Positions 51,806-62,436 of a stretch of DNA of 64,000 bases are shown in pieces. The position numbers were made by a program, and so were the translations under genes. The stretch covers positions 17,481,036 through 17,545,035 of the forward strand of contig NC_066850.1 in assembly GCF_001640805.2 (NCBI RefSeq). Reading direction: 5' to 3'. Position 1 is the first letter of the stretch, and every line of letters starts with the position of its first letter. Origin of the DNA: Lates calcarifer. Taxonomy: Eukaryota > Chordata > Actinopteri > Centropomidae. The notes under the pieces are model-generated. The model had not been told where the DNA came from, ran no database searches, and worked only from the letters and a program-made list of their open reading frames with translations.

Positions 51806-52771
51806 TGTAAAATACTGAGAAATCAGCTCTGCCAAATGGTGAGAGATAAAGGAAATGTTCTAAACACAAAGAGTGTTTGCTGAGTAACACTGAATGTAAA
51901 TAGAATTTTTGTTTGTTTACAAGAGAAATCCGCAGGGTACCTTTAATTTTTGTTGATTTCTCAATAACTTCCTGGGACATTTTTGAATTCAGTACTAATT
52001 ATATGACAAATAGAGACTGTTCACGCAGGAGGTACCCACTTAATTATTTGACTTTATTAAAAAAAGCAGGAATAATTGAAAGCTAATGGAGAACCCACAG
52101 AGTTACAGCTGTTAATATTTCTTGGGTAAAAAATGATTCATATGTGGATGTTTTCTGTGGAGAGAGCAGCATATTAGAAGGTGAAAGGTCATATTTATTG
52201 GGATTTACGTGAGCCTTGGATGTATTAAATTTTTGATCTATGGTGGATTTCTGAAAAAGCATGTGAAAGGTTTGCTGGAGGACTGATTTGTCTGGTCTGT
52301 ACATAACAGCTCCTCTGCCTTTGCTTTTCACGAAAGGGTTCACATATATACAGCAACCTCTCGGTCCTTTAATTTTAAAATCAGATATTTACCAACTCAT
52401 TGTGTTGTGAATATTTCCTAGATTTCATGACGTGCTACAGTTGGGTGACAGTTGTGTTTGCAGAGTGATGGCAGTTTCAGTACTGAGGTGTCCAGGTTCA
52501 GGCGGAGGATTACTTGGCAGGTGTTCAGTAAGGTGAACAGACATGAGATGAGCTGAGGGTTTTCTTACTGAGTTAAATGACAAAAAGGGCACCTTGAGCC
52601 TGACACACACATGTACACTCACACAAATAGCATGCAGGCAGAGTGTGGGTTTTGTCAGTGTCAGAGAGCTGTGAAGCATTTCAGCTCTGTGACTGCCCGG
52701 GGCAGCCCTTCACACTACATCACACATCATAAAACACTGCATCGCATGACATGAGATATAGAAAGTAGAAA

Positions 52772-52816
52772 TGAGAGAGAGAGAGAGAGTGTGTGCGCAC
52801 ACACACACACACACAG
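52772..52816. repeat. Compound (GA)n-(GT)n-(CA)n tract
   Basis: GAGAGA to GTGTGTGCGCAC to CACACA. The centre GTGTGTGCGCACACAC is a perfect palindrome. Confidence 0.95.
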
Positions 52817-53089
52817 CAGACATGTTGTAGTCTGATTCCTGTCTGAAGAAAACATAAAATGAGGCAGAGCAAAGTGAAGACAGTATTTCTGTGCTAATTT
52901 ATTTCTGAAATTCAGAATATTCCAAATAGAATGTGAATCACTGGGTTTTCATCAGCTACCTTTATGTACAGGATGTGACAACAAATTACTGATGTATCAT
53001 GGCATTTCATCACTTTGTTCCTAACATTCATGTTTTGGAATAGATGAATTTGTCTCTTGATACAATATGCCAACATTTTTACCTCAGTG

Positions 53090-53325
53090 TAACAGGCATA
53101 ACAACTTTTTGGCTATATTTTGTCGGTTGGTCCACTTTAATATCAACAACTAGTGGATGGATTGGTCCCTTCTGGATGAATTGTAATACCCTTGGTGACT
53201 TTTCATCCAGCACCATTATCAGGTCAAAGTTCAGCCTTATGTCCAAACACCTGCAAAACATTCCCATCAGCAGCAACTGGACTTTGTGTTTCCTGCTAAT
53301 TAGTAAACAAAGATGGTGAACATGT
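53090..53325 (+). repeat. Teleost dispersed repeat, longest copy in the window
   Basis: Modules ACAACTAGTGGATGGATTGG, CCCTTGGTGACTTTTCATCC, AGCACCATTATCAGGTCAAA, ACACCTGCAAAACATTCCCA, TGTGTTTCCTGCTAATTAGT and AAGATGGTGAACATG match a percomorph repeat I recognise. Related fragments are at 14980-15080 and 28875-29130. The 91-residue frame over it is not a gene. Confidence 0.65.
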
Positions 53326-53697
53326 TAAAAATTATTGTCATTTTGTAACAATAAAATTGTTCATGTCGTCAATCTCATGATGTAAAAACACTGATAGAGA
53401 CCACAGCAGAACATCGACTCCACTGAATCAGTGACTCAGTTTTAGCCTGCAGTCTTGTGTGGCGGCCCTGTCATGTTTCAGCTGTGGTGGCTGGGTAAGT
53501 GTAAATAACTGTGGCACATGGTGAGGAGGAAGAGAGGAAATGCCACTCAGAGTGAGGAATGTGAAGAATCTCGGCTGAGTGGAGCATGGAGGACTTTAAA
53601 TGAGCTGCAGTTTAGAAAGCAGAGAGACGCCGAGCAACTAGAATGACTGGACTTAATCCACAAATAAGATGCTATCACACCACAAGTGGGACAGAGG

Positions 53698-53700
<3 letters not shown>

Positions 53701-53749
<49 letters not shown>
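53701..53749. repeat. (GT)24 microsatellite
   Basis: Uninterrupted GT run followed by GAGAGAGTGTGATG. Confidence 0.98.
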
Positions 53750-53755
<6 letters not shown>

Positions 53756-55673
53756 TGTGATGTGTTTTCCCTCATCGTCTACTTTTCATGAGTGCGAGGA
53801 AGCTGACACCCCGACCTTTCTTCCCAACAATCAACCAACTCAATTTTCTCTCTTTCTTCCCACCACTCACAACAACCCCCCAAACACACACCTCCCTCCA
53901 TCCATTCATCCTCCACTCTTGCCGCGGTCACAGTTGTCATGGCAAATTAGCATCCTGTTATGCAGATACGCAGAATCGTCTTTCCCATGATCCTATGGGA
54001 AAAGTTGAGGCCCGGGTCTGAAGACACCAACAACATCTGTCTTTTCCTCACTCCTCCGCCCAAGAGTATGTGCGAGTTTAAGTGTGTGTGTGTGTGTAGG
54101 GAGGGGTCTTATTCTTCACTTTCCAGCGTGAAACCAATCTTCTCAGTGTTGCTCCATCTGAATGATTTTTCCCAAGGACGTAGAGCGTTGCTTTGCATTC
54201 CCAACCTTGGAGAGCTGTGTCTTTGCCTGCAGCCTCTCTCAGCCTCAGGCAGCAGTTTTATTCATCCTGCCTAGAAAATATGCATTTACACTACAGCTGC
54301 TGTGGGGCAGCACATGGCTTTTTGTCAGTTTCAGCTGAGGAATACATTATTAAAGCAACACACCTGTTACAGGGGCCTTATATTTAAATAGGTATTTTAG
54401 TTTAAATTCCTGTAATTGTATGATTTGCACTGTGAAACACTGCTTATAGTGTGACACATTACAGTGTACAGGGTTGAGAATATTGTGCAGTCAGCTGCAG
54501 AGGAATGAACACTCAGCCGAGCAGGCTTTGTTGCAGGTGTAAATCACCGAGCCTGATGAATTTCTTATTAATCTCTCTTTGTTTTTTTATTAATGAAGAT
54601 CAATGTAAAAAAAACATTTATAAAAAAATGTCACTGGCAGAATATGATATCAGCTTTAACTCAGTGGTGTTCCATAAATAACATAATAACACCATTAAGA
54701 CTAGTTTGAATATTCTGGTTCAACTTTAGTAAAGGTTTCTATTCAGTATTAGGTGTTAATAGCTCATGGAAAGTGTGCTATCTGTGGTTTCAGTGTGATA
54801 CATTTAACACACTGTTGTCAGATTGTAGCTACAGGTTGTGAACATTAACTAGCATTTATTAACATTTTCTGCCTTTGTCACCCAACAGAAGATGAGAACA
54901 GACTTTGAGTTATTTATAACTTATAATTTACAGATATTGTAAGCAAAATTCAAACAGGATTCGAAAGAAAGTAGATAAACGGACAGTAAACTGGATTTGA
55001 TCATAAGAATCTCCAATCGGGCATTAAGACATATTCAGACCAGCATTTAAAACCTAAAAGGGCAAATTCCATTAATTCCAAAGTCACGATTAATTGATTT
55101 GCAAGTTAAATCTGCACTTTTTTTTCCATTGTGTTCAACTTTGACCAACAAATTCCCACCATTGACAGAGAGCCATCAGCGTCCAAAATGGAGGAAGTTG
55201 TTTTGGCTAATTAGCTGTGTGACAAAATCCACTTTAATATCAATCTGCTCTGCAGGAGTATAAACTGTAGTAGTAGTTTATACCCAGATATGAGACAAGA
55301 GGTTGATGGTACAAACATGTCTTTCAAATAAACTGTGTCCTCCCATTAGCAACCAGCAAGATTTTCAGCACAGAGAGCTTTATTTTACCTCTATTCTATC
55401 TCCAGTTACTTTTTTATTAACTTAAATCATATACAATGATGAACAAAATGCTATATTGTTGTCACTGTCTGCCACCAATCTGGTTAGCAAGTGTGTTAGC
55501 AGTTAGCTCACTGGCTAGAGTAGCTAGTTGGAAATGGTCCCAATGAAAACAGCGTGTTTTGTAGATTATTATAGTAACAGGGAAATTGTTAAAGAGATGT
55601 CTCTGTCATTTTGATGCTGTGAGCAACTAAATTCCAAGCTGTGTTGGGGTGAAGGCAGAAATCACACAATCCC

Positions 55674-55850
55674 TCGGGCGCCCCGGTAGCTGAACCTGGT
55701 AGACCGCATACCACATATCAAGGCTAAGTCCTGACTGCAGCAGCTGGGGTTCAGATACAGTTTAGACTCTTTGCTGCTGTCACTCTCCCTCTCTCCCTGC
55801 CTTTCTTGTCTATCATAACTATTACTGTCAGAATAAAGGCAGAAATGTTG
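55674..55850 (+). mobile_element. tRNA-derived SINE
   Basis: Begins GGGCGCCCCGGTAGCTGAAC. The internal RNA polymerase III A box is at 55687-55699 (TAGCTGAACCTGG) and the B box at 55748-55758 (GGTTCAGATAC), spaced as in a tRNA. The tRNA-unrelated body continues CTTTGCTGCTGTCACTCTCC and CTCTCCCTGCCTTTC, ending AATAAAGGCAGAAATG. This matches a common teleost SINE from memory. The B box departs from GGTTCGANTCC and the A box has extra changes, so it is probably an inactive old copy. Confidence 0.75.
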
Positions 55851-56040
55851 AAAAAAGAGATCATCAATCATCAGTCAATCTATTATCTATTCCACTCAAG
55901 TGTTGTGGTGGGGGGAGCTTAAGTGAGAACATGTCTCAGTAGTTTGAGTGAACCAGCCCTTTGAACTCTTGGTGCAGACGCAGATTAAGTTTCTGCATTT
56001 TTCCTCAAGTCATTTAATTAAGGTCCATACAAAGGCTCAT

Positions 56041-56260
56041 TTAACCTCCATTCACTTTCATTTTCAACCATTCATTGTCACAGCCACTTAAGGTTGCAGG
56101 GGGCTGGAGTGCAGCGCAGCGCTCACTGAGCAAGAGAGTCACTGGTCTGTCACACATACAGGCAGTTAACCAAATCCACACCCACAATCGGTTCTGAGTT
56201 CTCACTTCACCTAAACCGCATGTCTTTGGACTGTGGAAGGAAACCAAAACTGACATTAAA
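56041..56260 (+). repeat. Dispersed repeat (GCATGTCTTTGGACTGTGG type)
   Basis: Reads AACCATTCATTGTCACAGCC, GCAGGGGGCTGGAGTGCAGC, CACTGGTCTGTCACACATAC and ACCGCATGTCTTTGGACTGT, GGAAGGAAACC. These are modules of an abundant vertebrate/teleost repeat associated with LINE 3' regions. Confidence 0.6.
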
Positions 56261-56465
56261 AAGAGATTAATAAAACAGCTGCCTGCTGGCTGTGTTGTAG
56301 AGCAACCTAGCCTCTATGTCTCTGCTGGCAAAGATATTGCTGCACATGGAAAGTGAAGACCAGCTGACAGACAGAGCCAGTCATAATCAGTAGGCCACTT
56401 TTTGCACCCATAGTCATTCATTTGAGGAACTTCAAAATAAAAGACAGGAAACTTGTTTTACACCC

Positions 56466-56502
56466 ATATATATATATATATATAATATATATATATATAT
56501 AT
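56466..56502. repeat. (AT)n microsatellite, near-perfect palindrome
   Basis: ATATAT run with one phase change (TATAATAT) near its middle. Self-complementary over its whole length. Confidence 0.95.
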
Positions 56503-58257
56503 TTGATGAAGGGGACGTGTACGTGTACAATCCACACAAAATGGCTCAGTAATTGCGATTCACTTCACTTTGGAAATACCCATGTTTTTCCCAGCTGGAG
56601 CAATAGCTTATTTAAAGAAATTATAGAATAGAATATTCTACCCGTCAGACATTTCATGTCACATCTCACAGCCTCAAAAGGGAAACAGGCAGTTTGGTGC
56701 TTTTTTTGTCTCTGATATGCCTTCATCATGAGTCAGCTGATGTAACGCTGTAAATCCAGCCTCATGCTGCTTTCAGGGTCTGGTTCCTCACATGTTTGTT
56801 GCTGGCACTACAAAAGGTATCTGCATCTTCAAATACAGGTTTAGTCAAATTTAGCTATTGCAATGAAAAGTTACACTGAAAAGATTAAAACAGCAGGGGA
56901 CTTTTTCCTGATACTGAGTTTCAAAATCTTTGTCTGAGTCGTCTCAAAACTCAAATCCTCCTTTTACTCATCATTGTCTATATTTACATCTCTTTCTTTA
57001 TCACTGCTAGAGGCTGAACACCCAGACTCATTAAGGGATCATTACTTTTGCCTGGATTCTCTTTACAAGTGCACACCCGTAACATTTTGTTACATTCAGA
57101 GATGCGTTCAAAGCATGTTTGTTTAAGTTTTAATCCCATTAAGAATATCAAGTGCACTGTGCCTCTCCAGAAACAAGCTCAGTGGTGATCAGTGGGGGGA
57201 AAACAGCGTTGCGTTTTTGGGGGCCAAACTCTTTCACGGTAACTTAGCTGAATGCAGCGTCTGCAGACTCTGACTCCTCTTTGTCATTCTGTCTCTCGGC
57301 GCCGCAGACCTCAGCAGAACAGACAGAGCAAAGACTTTGTCAAAGACAAATATAGAAAAGGAGAATAAGGGAGTAGAGAGCGAAGGGAGAGCAAGGCAGA
57401 CATGAAACAGACCAGACAGACAGAATGTGTGTAGAATTCCTGTGAGATCTCCTCTCTCGCTGTCTCCACAGTGCTTTGAAAGCTCTGCACAAGGGGGAAC
57501 ATCTCAAAGTGATGGGGTGTTGAATGGATTCTCCATGCTTTCCTCTCTCTACCTATCTTTCTGATGCCCTCCCTCTCATCTTATTCTCTCGTTGCCTTTT
57601 TTCCTGCAGTCAGAGCTGCTTCTTCTTTAGGTTCTAACTCAGGCTAATGGATCAGACTTTGTGGTCCTGGGGGGAGAGTTCATAAATGACCTTGGATGGA
57701 TGGAAGGATGGAGGTGGATCGATAAAAATACAGCTGAGTGGATGGTGACCTTGAAGACCTTGTTGAAAAATTGCACAAGAGAAGACACATCAATGGTCTT
57801 AAATTGTGTCTGTGAACAGATGTGGGTTTTAAATCAGTAAGAGGAAATGTATCTGTCCTTTGATGCAGAGAATAAGGCTGGTATCATTCTACATTTTCAT
57901 AACTAATTAAATGTGTTGGTTCGTCTCTCAGTACTGTCTGACTTCCCTACCCTGTCTGTGACTCTCACCCATTGGCTCCAACTGAGGACAATATGTTGGG
58001 GGCTCTTTTCAGCAGTGGATTAATCTATATTTGGTGCTCTATTGAGTATTTGGGGCAGCAGGACAGTGTGTGAGGGACTGAGTTCAAATGAACTACATTG
58101 TGTGTTCATGGTGATGAAGAAGCATGTCACCTGGTGCAGCAGTGCGGCTTATTGATGTGTTTTTAGTAGTTTTTGGACCATGGAGCTCTATGGCACAGAG
58201 GAATAGAATATATCAGACTGTAAATATACACACTGGTTAGTAAGATTATTCTTAATT

Positions 58258-58935
58258 AAGTGCTGAAGTTGAAGGCAACTGGACTTCTTTTTGGGTTCTT
58301 GAAGACGGTTTCACCTCTCATCTGAAAGGCTTCTTCAGTTCTGAAAACTGGTTGGGGAGTCCCAGGTATTTAACTTCTGGGAGGTGGTTCTGGGAGTCGT
58401 CAACTCCACCCTGTCATTATGCAAGTCGTTAAGGTCACATGAGCCCAGGTGGGACTCGTTAGTGGGTCATTGCCCTCCCACCCCCCTGACATCATGTGAG
58501 TTGTTAGGGTCACATGTCTCAAGGTGTGAATGGGGGTTAAATCTCCTGGGTAAAGATCTAAGGACTGCATTGTAGGTGGCTGAAAGTCGGTGTCGTAAGC
58601 CACCACCTCTGTTGATGGACGTTAAAAGATGGACATAGATGGCCTCTTTTATCCTCTCTCAAACCATCTGTCCTCTCTATCCAAAATGTGGACCTCTTTG
58701 TCCTCAGATGAGTGTCCCCTCTCCTTCAGGTGTGGGTGAACTGCCGAATCTTTCCCTGATGAGCTGGCTCTCCTGTGTTGAGCCACGCGCTTATGGAGTG
58801 GTTGTTTGGCTTCACCTATGTACAGGTCTGGGCATTTCTCCCTCAACATGTGCTTGGGAGTCTTGTCCTTGGGATGAACCAGTCTCTGTCCGAGGGTGTC
58901 TATGCTGTGGCAATTGCTATCCTTCACATTGGAAA
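58258..58935 (-). mobile_element. Penelope-like retroelement remnant with GIY-YIG endonuclease piece
   Basis: The minus strand encodes, around 58840-58650, CPDLYIGEAKQPLHKRVAQH and then VHPHLKERGHSSEDKEVHIL, DREDRWFERG. The YIGExxxxLxxRxxQH pattern is the GIY-YIG nuclease core found C-terminal to the RT in Penelope-like elements. After a frameshift it continues KEAIYVHLLTSINRGGGLRH, RLSATYNAVLRSLP, the usual C-terminal end. The first Tyr segment of the domain is missing (HMLREKC directly abuts PDLYIGE), so the nuclease is broken. Low-coordinate flanks carry the CTTGAAGACGGTTTCACCTC motif known beside these elements. The + strand frame at 58639-58944 is its mirror. Confidence 0.75.
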
Positions 58936-59863
58936 ATATATTGAGTAAAGTCTCTATTAGAACAATTAACCAATAGCTTTTTCAAATGCATTTCAAATGT
59001 ATTTTATGCCTTTTGATAGCTGATAGTAGATAGAGAGGTAACAAAGTCAGTCTGGGAATGTTAACTGTAAACCTGTCTTTTCCCTGGTCAATAGTTTCAG
59101 CTTGTGACCCAAATTCAGTTTTTTCTGTGTGTGTATGATTTTCAGTGGTGTTTCCACACTGTTCACCTTGGCATGATTAATACTTGAGCTTTTTTTTTGC
59201 TTTGACTGATGCTCCCATTTGTCCTCTTTAGAACTCAGTTATCTTTGAAAAATCACACATCAAACTACTGCAAACCATACCTCCTTTAAAGCACACAGCA
59301 CTGCTAATTGCCAATCACTGCTGCCTTTGTAGCAATAATGTCACATGCAGCATTCTTATGCTCTTTCTCTGTATTTTCAGACTGGTAATGTCTGCAGACT
59401 CATCAGCTTGTTGTCACTGCTGCTGGTTATTGTAGTGCCCTAAGCCACAAGCTACCTATACAGAGCACAACACAAACTTAAATCATCTTGTTTTGATCAG
59501 GTGACTCATAAAAGTGATCTCAGCTTCAGAAAGTGCTGCGCTCTGTCTGCCAGCTGCTGTGATTCTTTTAATGGAAATGCTTCGTTTTGGGGGAATTAAA
59601 CATTTTTTCCTGCTTTCCTAGAGTCAGACAGAACCATGGCTCTCTTTTTATTGTCTCTGCATCTCATGCATCTTGAAAGAAGTCTTACTAACTATGATAT
59701 TAGCCTATTGTATCTCATAACTGGGATTGGATGGAATCCACTCCAGAGCTCACATTTGCCACATTTATGATTGTGCTGTATTGCACTGGCTTAAGCCCAC
59801 AGAAAAAGAATGCAGTCTGACTGACCTCCTGTCTGTCTGTCTGTCTGTCTGTGTGTCCCTTAG
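58936..59863 (+). other. tmtc1: tmtc1 32.7-kb intron, 3' end
   Basis: Intronic sequence ending in a (GTCT)n tract (59831-59850) and the acceptor at 59863. The 150-residue open frame at 59727-60179 begins in this intron, crosses the exon and runs on into the next intron. Confidence 0.75.
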
Positions 59864-59946
59864 TCATCTGTCCGGCTCCAGACTCAGGGACCTCCTCTCC
59901 ATCTGCAGCCCCTTCATCAAAACGAGCCTGCCTCATCTCTGGCTAT
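59864..59946 (+). CDS. tmtc1: tmtc1 probable internal exon carrying a one-base frameshift
   Basis: An 83-nt candidate exon between the acceptor gtgtcccttag (ending 59863, after a pyrimidine-rich GTCT tract) and a consensus donor CTAT|gtgagt at 59947. The first base T completes the TA carried from the exon ending at 27164. The frame then reads HLSGSRLRDLLSICSPFIK. From there the open frame continues TSLPHLWL, leaving one unpaired base, while the next exon starts in phase 0. Shifting by one base at the AAAA run (59919-59922) gives RACLISGY, which joins the next exon's VVIIMSVRLWLMGG as a continuous hydrophobic helix before the conserved RLWxMGG. I infer one surplus A, from assembly or mutation. 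Alternatives are a donor at 59967 (103-nt exon, phase 0) or an acceptor at 60363 for the next exon. This part is poorly conserved between TMTC paralogues, so support comes from splice sites, entry phase and position. Confidence 0.68.
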
Positions 59947-60344
59947 GTGAGTACTTTTTGTCCAGTGTAAAAGTACCATGCTGGTTGTTCTGCACATTGT
60001 TGTCAGCCATTTTCATAAGATTTTTAGATGATAAATGTATGGTTTTCTTTGCCTCCAGGGAGCAGTTGATGTTATCTATTTTCAGCATGCTATACACTAC
60101 AATTGCAGAGACATACTTGTTACTCCTTTTTTTGGAATGTTGTCAGTTGCACTATTGTTCCATGATAAGACAGTTGTAGAATAAAGACTGTTGGATACTT
60201 GGATACTTATGGTATTGGTACATTTGAATGTTGCCCTGTTCACCTCATGTAAGACTCGATCAGTGTTGGCCTCCATTTTTAAGTGTTTATTGTCACACTG
60301 TAATACTTGATGCTGAGACGTCCCCCCCCCCCTCCCTCCTCCAG
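59947..60344 (+). other. tmtc1: tmtc1 short intron (398 bp)
   Basis: Flanked by gtgagt and ctcctccag, with a run of 11 C residues (60322-60332) in the pyrimidine tract. Nothing else is recognised. Confidence 0.75.
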
Positions 60345-60448
60345 GTGGTGATCATCATGTCAGTCAGGCTGTGGCTAATGGGAGGATCCATGCCTCTCTT
60401 CTCTGAACAAGACAACCCCGCCTCCTTCTCACCTCATCTGCTTACCAG
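60345..60448 (+). CDS. tmtc1: tmtc1 internal exon (RLWLMGGSMPLFSEQDNPASF, lead into DUF1736)
   Basis: A 104-nt exon preceded by a C/T-rich tract and acceptor cctcctccag (ending 60344), with donor CCAG|gtcagt at 60449. In phase 0 it encodes 34 residues, VVIIMSVRLWLMGGSMP then LFSEQDNPASFSPHLLT, plus two bases (AG) of a split Arg. This agrees with the family continuation LLTR-FLTYSY, expected in the next exon but not found in the window. The hydrophobic start completes a membrane helix. RLWxMGGxxPxFxExDNPA is the best-known TMTC signature and leads into the DUF1736 region. The sequence SMPLFSEQDNPASFSP points to the TMTC1 paralogue rather than TMTC2, 3 or 4. Confidence 0.95.
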
Positions 60449-60456
60449 GTCAGTGT

Positions 60457-60500
60457 CTGTCTCTCTCTCTCTGTCTCACACACACACACACACACACACA
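60457..60500. repeat. (CT)n-(CA)n compound microsatellite at intron start
   Basis: CT tract then (CA)12, only 9 bp after the exon's donor site. Confidence 0.95.
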
Positions 60501-61989
60501 TCTATGTCCAAGTTTAACCTTAACTGTTCAGCATTTATTGTCATGGGTCTAGCATTTGGACCCACAAAGCTGTCACCCCCCCACAAGTACAGATCTAAGT
60601 ATGCATAGTATATGTATAGGTGGCTACCAGTTTTTGGAACCACGTATGGTGAAATAAGGTTCTAGAGGACAGAATAAGTGTAATAAAGTGACTGTACATG
60701 TAATTTACTCACTCAAAGAAGTGGAAGTGTTAAATATCTTGCATTTTAAATGAGAAAAAAAAGATTTTTGTATTAGTCCAGTTTCTGAGTTACTGATGTA
60801 TGTTATTTTCTTTTCAGTGTAACCTGAAGTAATTCTTTGGCTTTCAGGAGTTAAGATTAATATGGAAACAGAATGTAAAATTCTGGGTGAATTACTTAGA
60901 ATGCAATTTGTACACATTCAGATTTCTGTGTTGCTATTGTTTCTATGAATATTATCAATGTAATAGCAATCATAGCAGTTAGTTTGTGGTTCAGTTTTCA
61001 TCAGAAGTTATAAACAGGGTTGATGGGCACCAATAAAATCATCATAATTACAACAATCAACACTTACCACGAACGCTGAAACAGTGCATTCAAAAATGAG
61101 CAACAATGATTTCAATAAATATTTCAATCTTTGAAGTAATTAAACGCACTAAAAAAACAATCACTGATAAATTCCAGAATGTTATAAATTTGATGTAGAT
61201 GCTTCTCTTATGAGGGCTAACATTCCTCTGCAAGAAGCAACTGTTGTAGTAACACTGCACAGCTGTTCGACCAGAGGAACCTGACTGAATTTCTTGTGAC
61301 GTGACTGAGGAAGATTTGATCACAGGTTTTTCCACCATCATGTTTTGGTTTGTTTTCTATTTGTTGTTCCAGTTTGTACCTGATAGTTAGTATAGTTAAA
61401 GTCCACTTCACTTCTACCTCTGACTCCTGCGCAAGCCAGCCATTACTTTAAGGCTGTCTCACAGTAGTAATAGGATGAACACTCACCATGTTGACAGAGC
61501 AGCGAGTTGATGTTGAGTTTCACTGGTAGTAATGAGTCAGTAGGAGTTAGAAATGAGGTCATGTTGAGTTAGTGTTCAGCGTCAGTGGCGAGGTCTGCCG
61601 GTCCTCTCAGCTGCGTCAGTGTTTGTTGACGTCGGTGAGACGGCATATAATCTGTCATTAGCACAGCAACAGTGAAAAATAGCTCTCCTCTCCCTCGGCC
61701 ACCTGGGAAATTTATAGCGGATTCACATATCCTCGCTCTGTCCTTCCTGCTCGCCTTCATTTTCTCCTCTCATTATTTCTGCTCCCTGAGGTCTGACTGA
61801 GCCTCCAGTATGCCCTCACCACCTGTCTGTCTCTCTAACTGTCTGTCTGTCTGACTGTCTGTCTATCTGCTCGTTCCAGCCATCCTGCTCATCTTTGCCA
61901 TTCAGCACTGACAGTGTGAACATAGAGAGAGACCTTGAAGACTGAGACACTGTTAGACATCTGTATGAGAGAGAGCCTTGACCGCACAC

Positions 61990-62013
61990 TGTGTGTGTGT
62001 GTGTGTGTGTGTG
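61990..62013. repeat. (TG)12 microsatellite
   Basis: Uninterrupted TG run. Confidence 0.97.
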
Positions 62014-62151
62014 AGAGCAGTATATTTATGCATTCCACTAACCCATCTGCGATATGGCGGTGATAATCCATCATTTTAGTGTCTCTCTGCCAGTCCATTT
62101 ATAAGTCATCACAGCAGCATCCCCACTGTCATTAATCTGCTCTGCTTATAC

Positions 62152-62195
62152 GTGTGTGTGTGTGTGTGCGTGTGTGTGAAGAGAGAGAGAGAGAT
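62152..62195. repeat. (GT)n-(GA)n compound microsatellite
   Basis: GT with one GC interruption, then GAGAGA. Confidence 0.95.
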
Positions 62196-62261
62196 AAATC
62201 AATTTATAGAACCCCTCAAGTCTCTCTGTTTTTTCTGTCTGTCAGTTTCTTGTCTGTCCTT

Positions 62262-62262
<1 letters not shown>

Positions 62263-62318
<56 letters not shown>
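62263..62318. repeat. (GT)28 microsatellite
   Basis: Longest perfect dinucleotide array in the window. Confidence 0.98.
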
Positions 62319-62321
<3 letters not shown>

Positions 62322-62389
62322 GACAGTTTCAGCAGCATGGATTACTGTAAATGTACTTGATGTGGTTGGTGTGTCACATTTCATCCTCA

Positions 62390-62390
<1 letters not shown>

Positions 62391-62432
<42 letters not shown>
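62391..62432. repeat. (CA)21 microsatellite
   Basis: Perfect CA array 72 bp after (GT)28, in inverted orientation to it. Confidence 0.98.

Positions 62433-62436
<4 letters not shown>

Larger units (their letters stand above)
40788..58257 (+). other. tmtc1: tmtc1 32.7-kb intron, later part
   Basis: Intronic sequence with multiple repeat remnants and microsatellites listed separately, plus poly-A at 43500-43517. The pyrimidine-rich stretches at 45890-46010 and 53800-53930 give low-complexity frames. No TMTC exon or RNA gene was recognised. Confidence 0.8.

Noticed and set aside
55687..55758. Functional tRNA gene (A and B boxes)
   Set aside because: The cloverleaf is not maintained and the sequence continues into a SINE body, so it is a tRNA-derived SINE.
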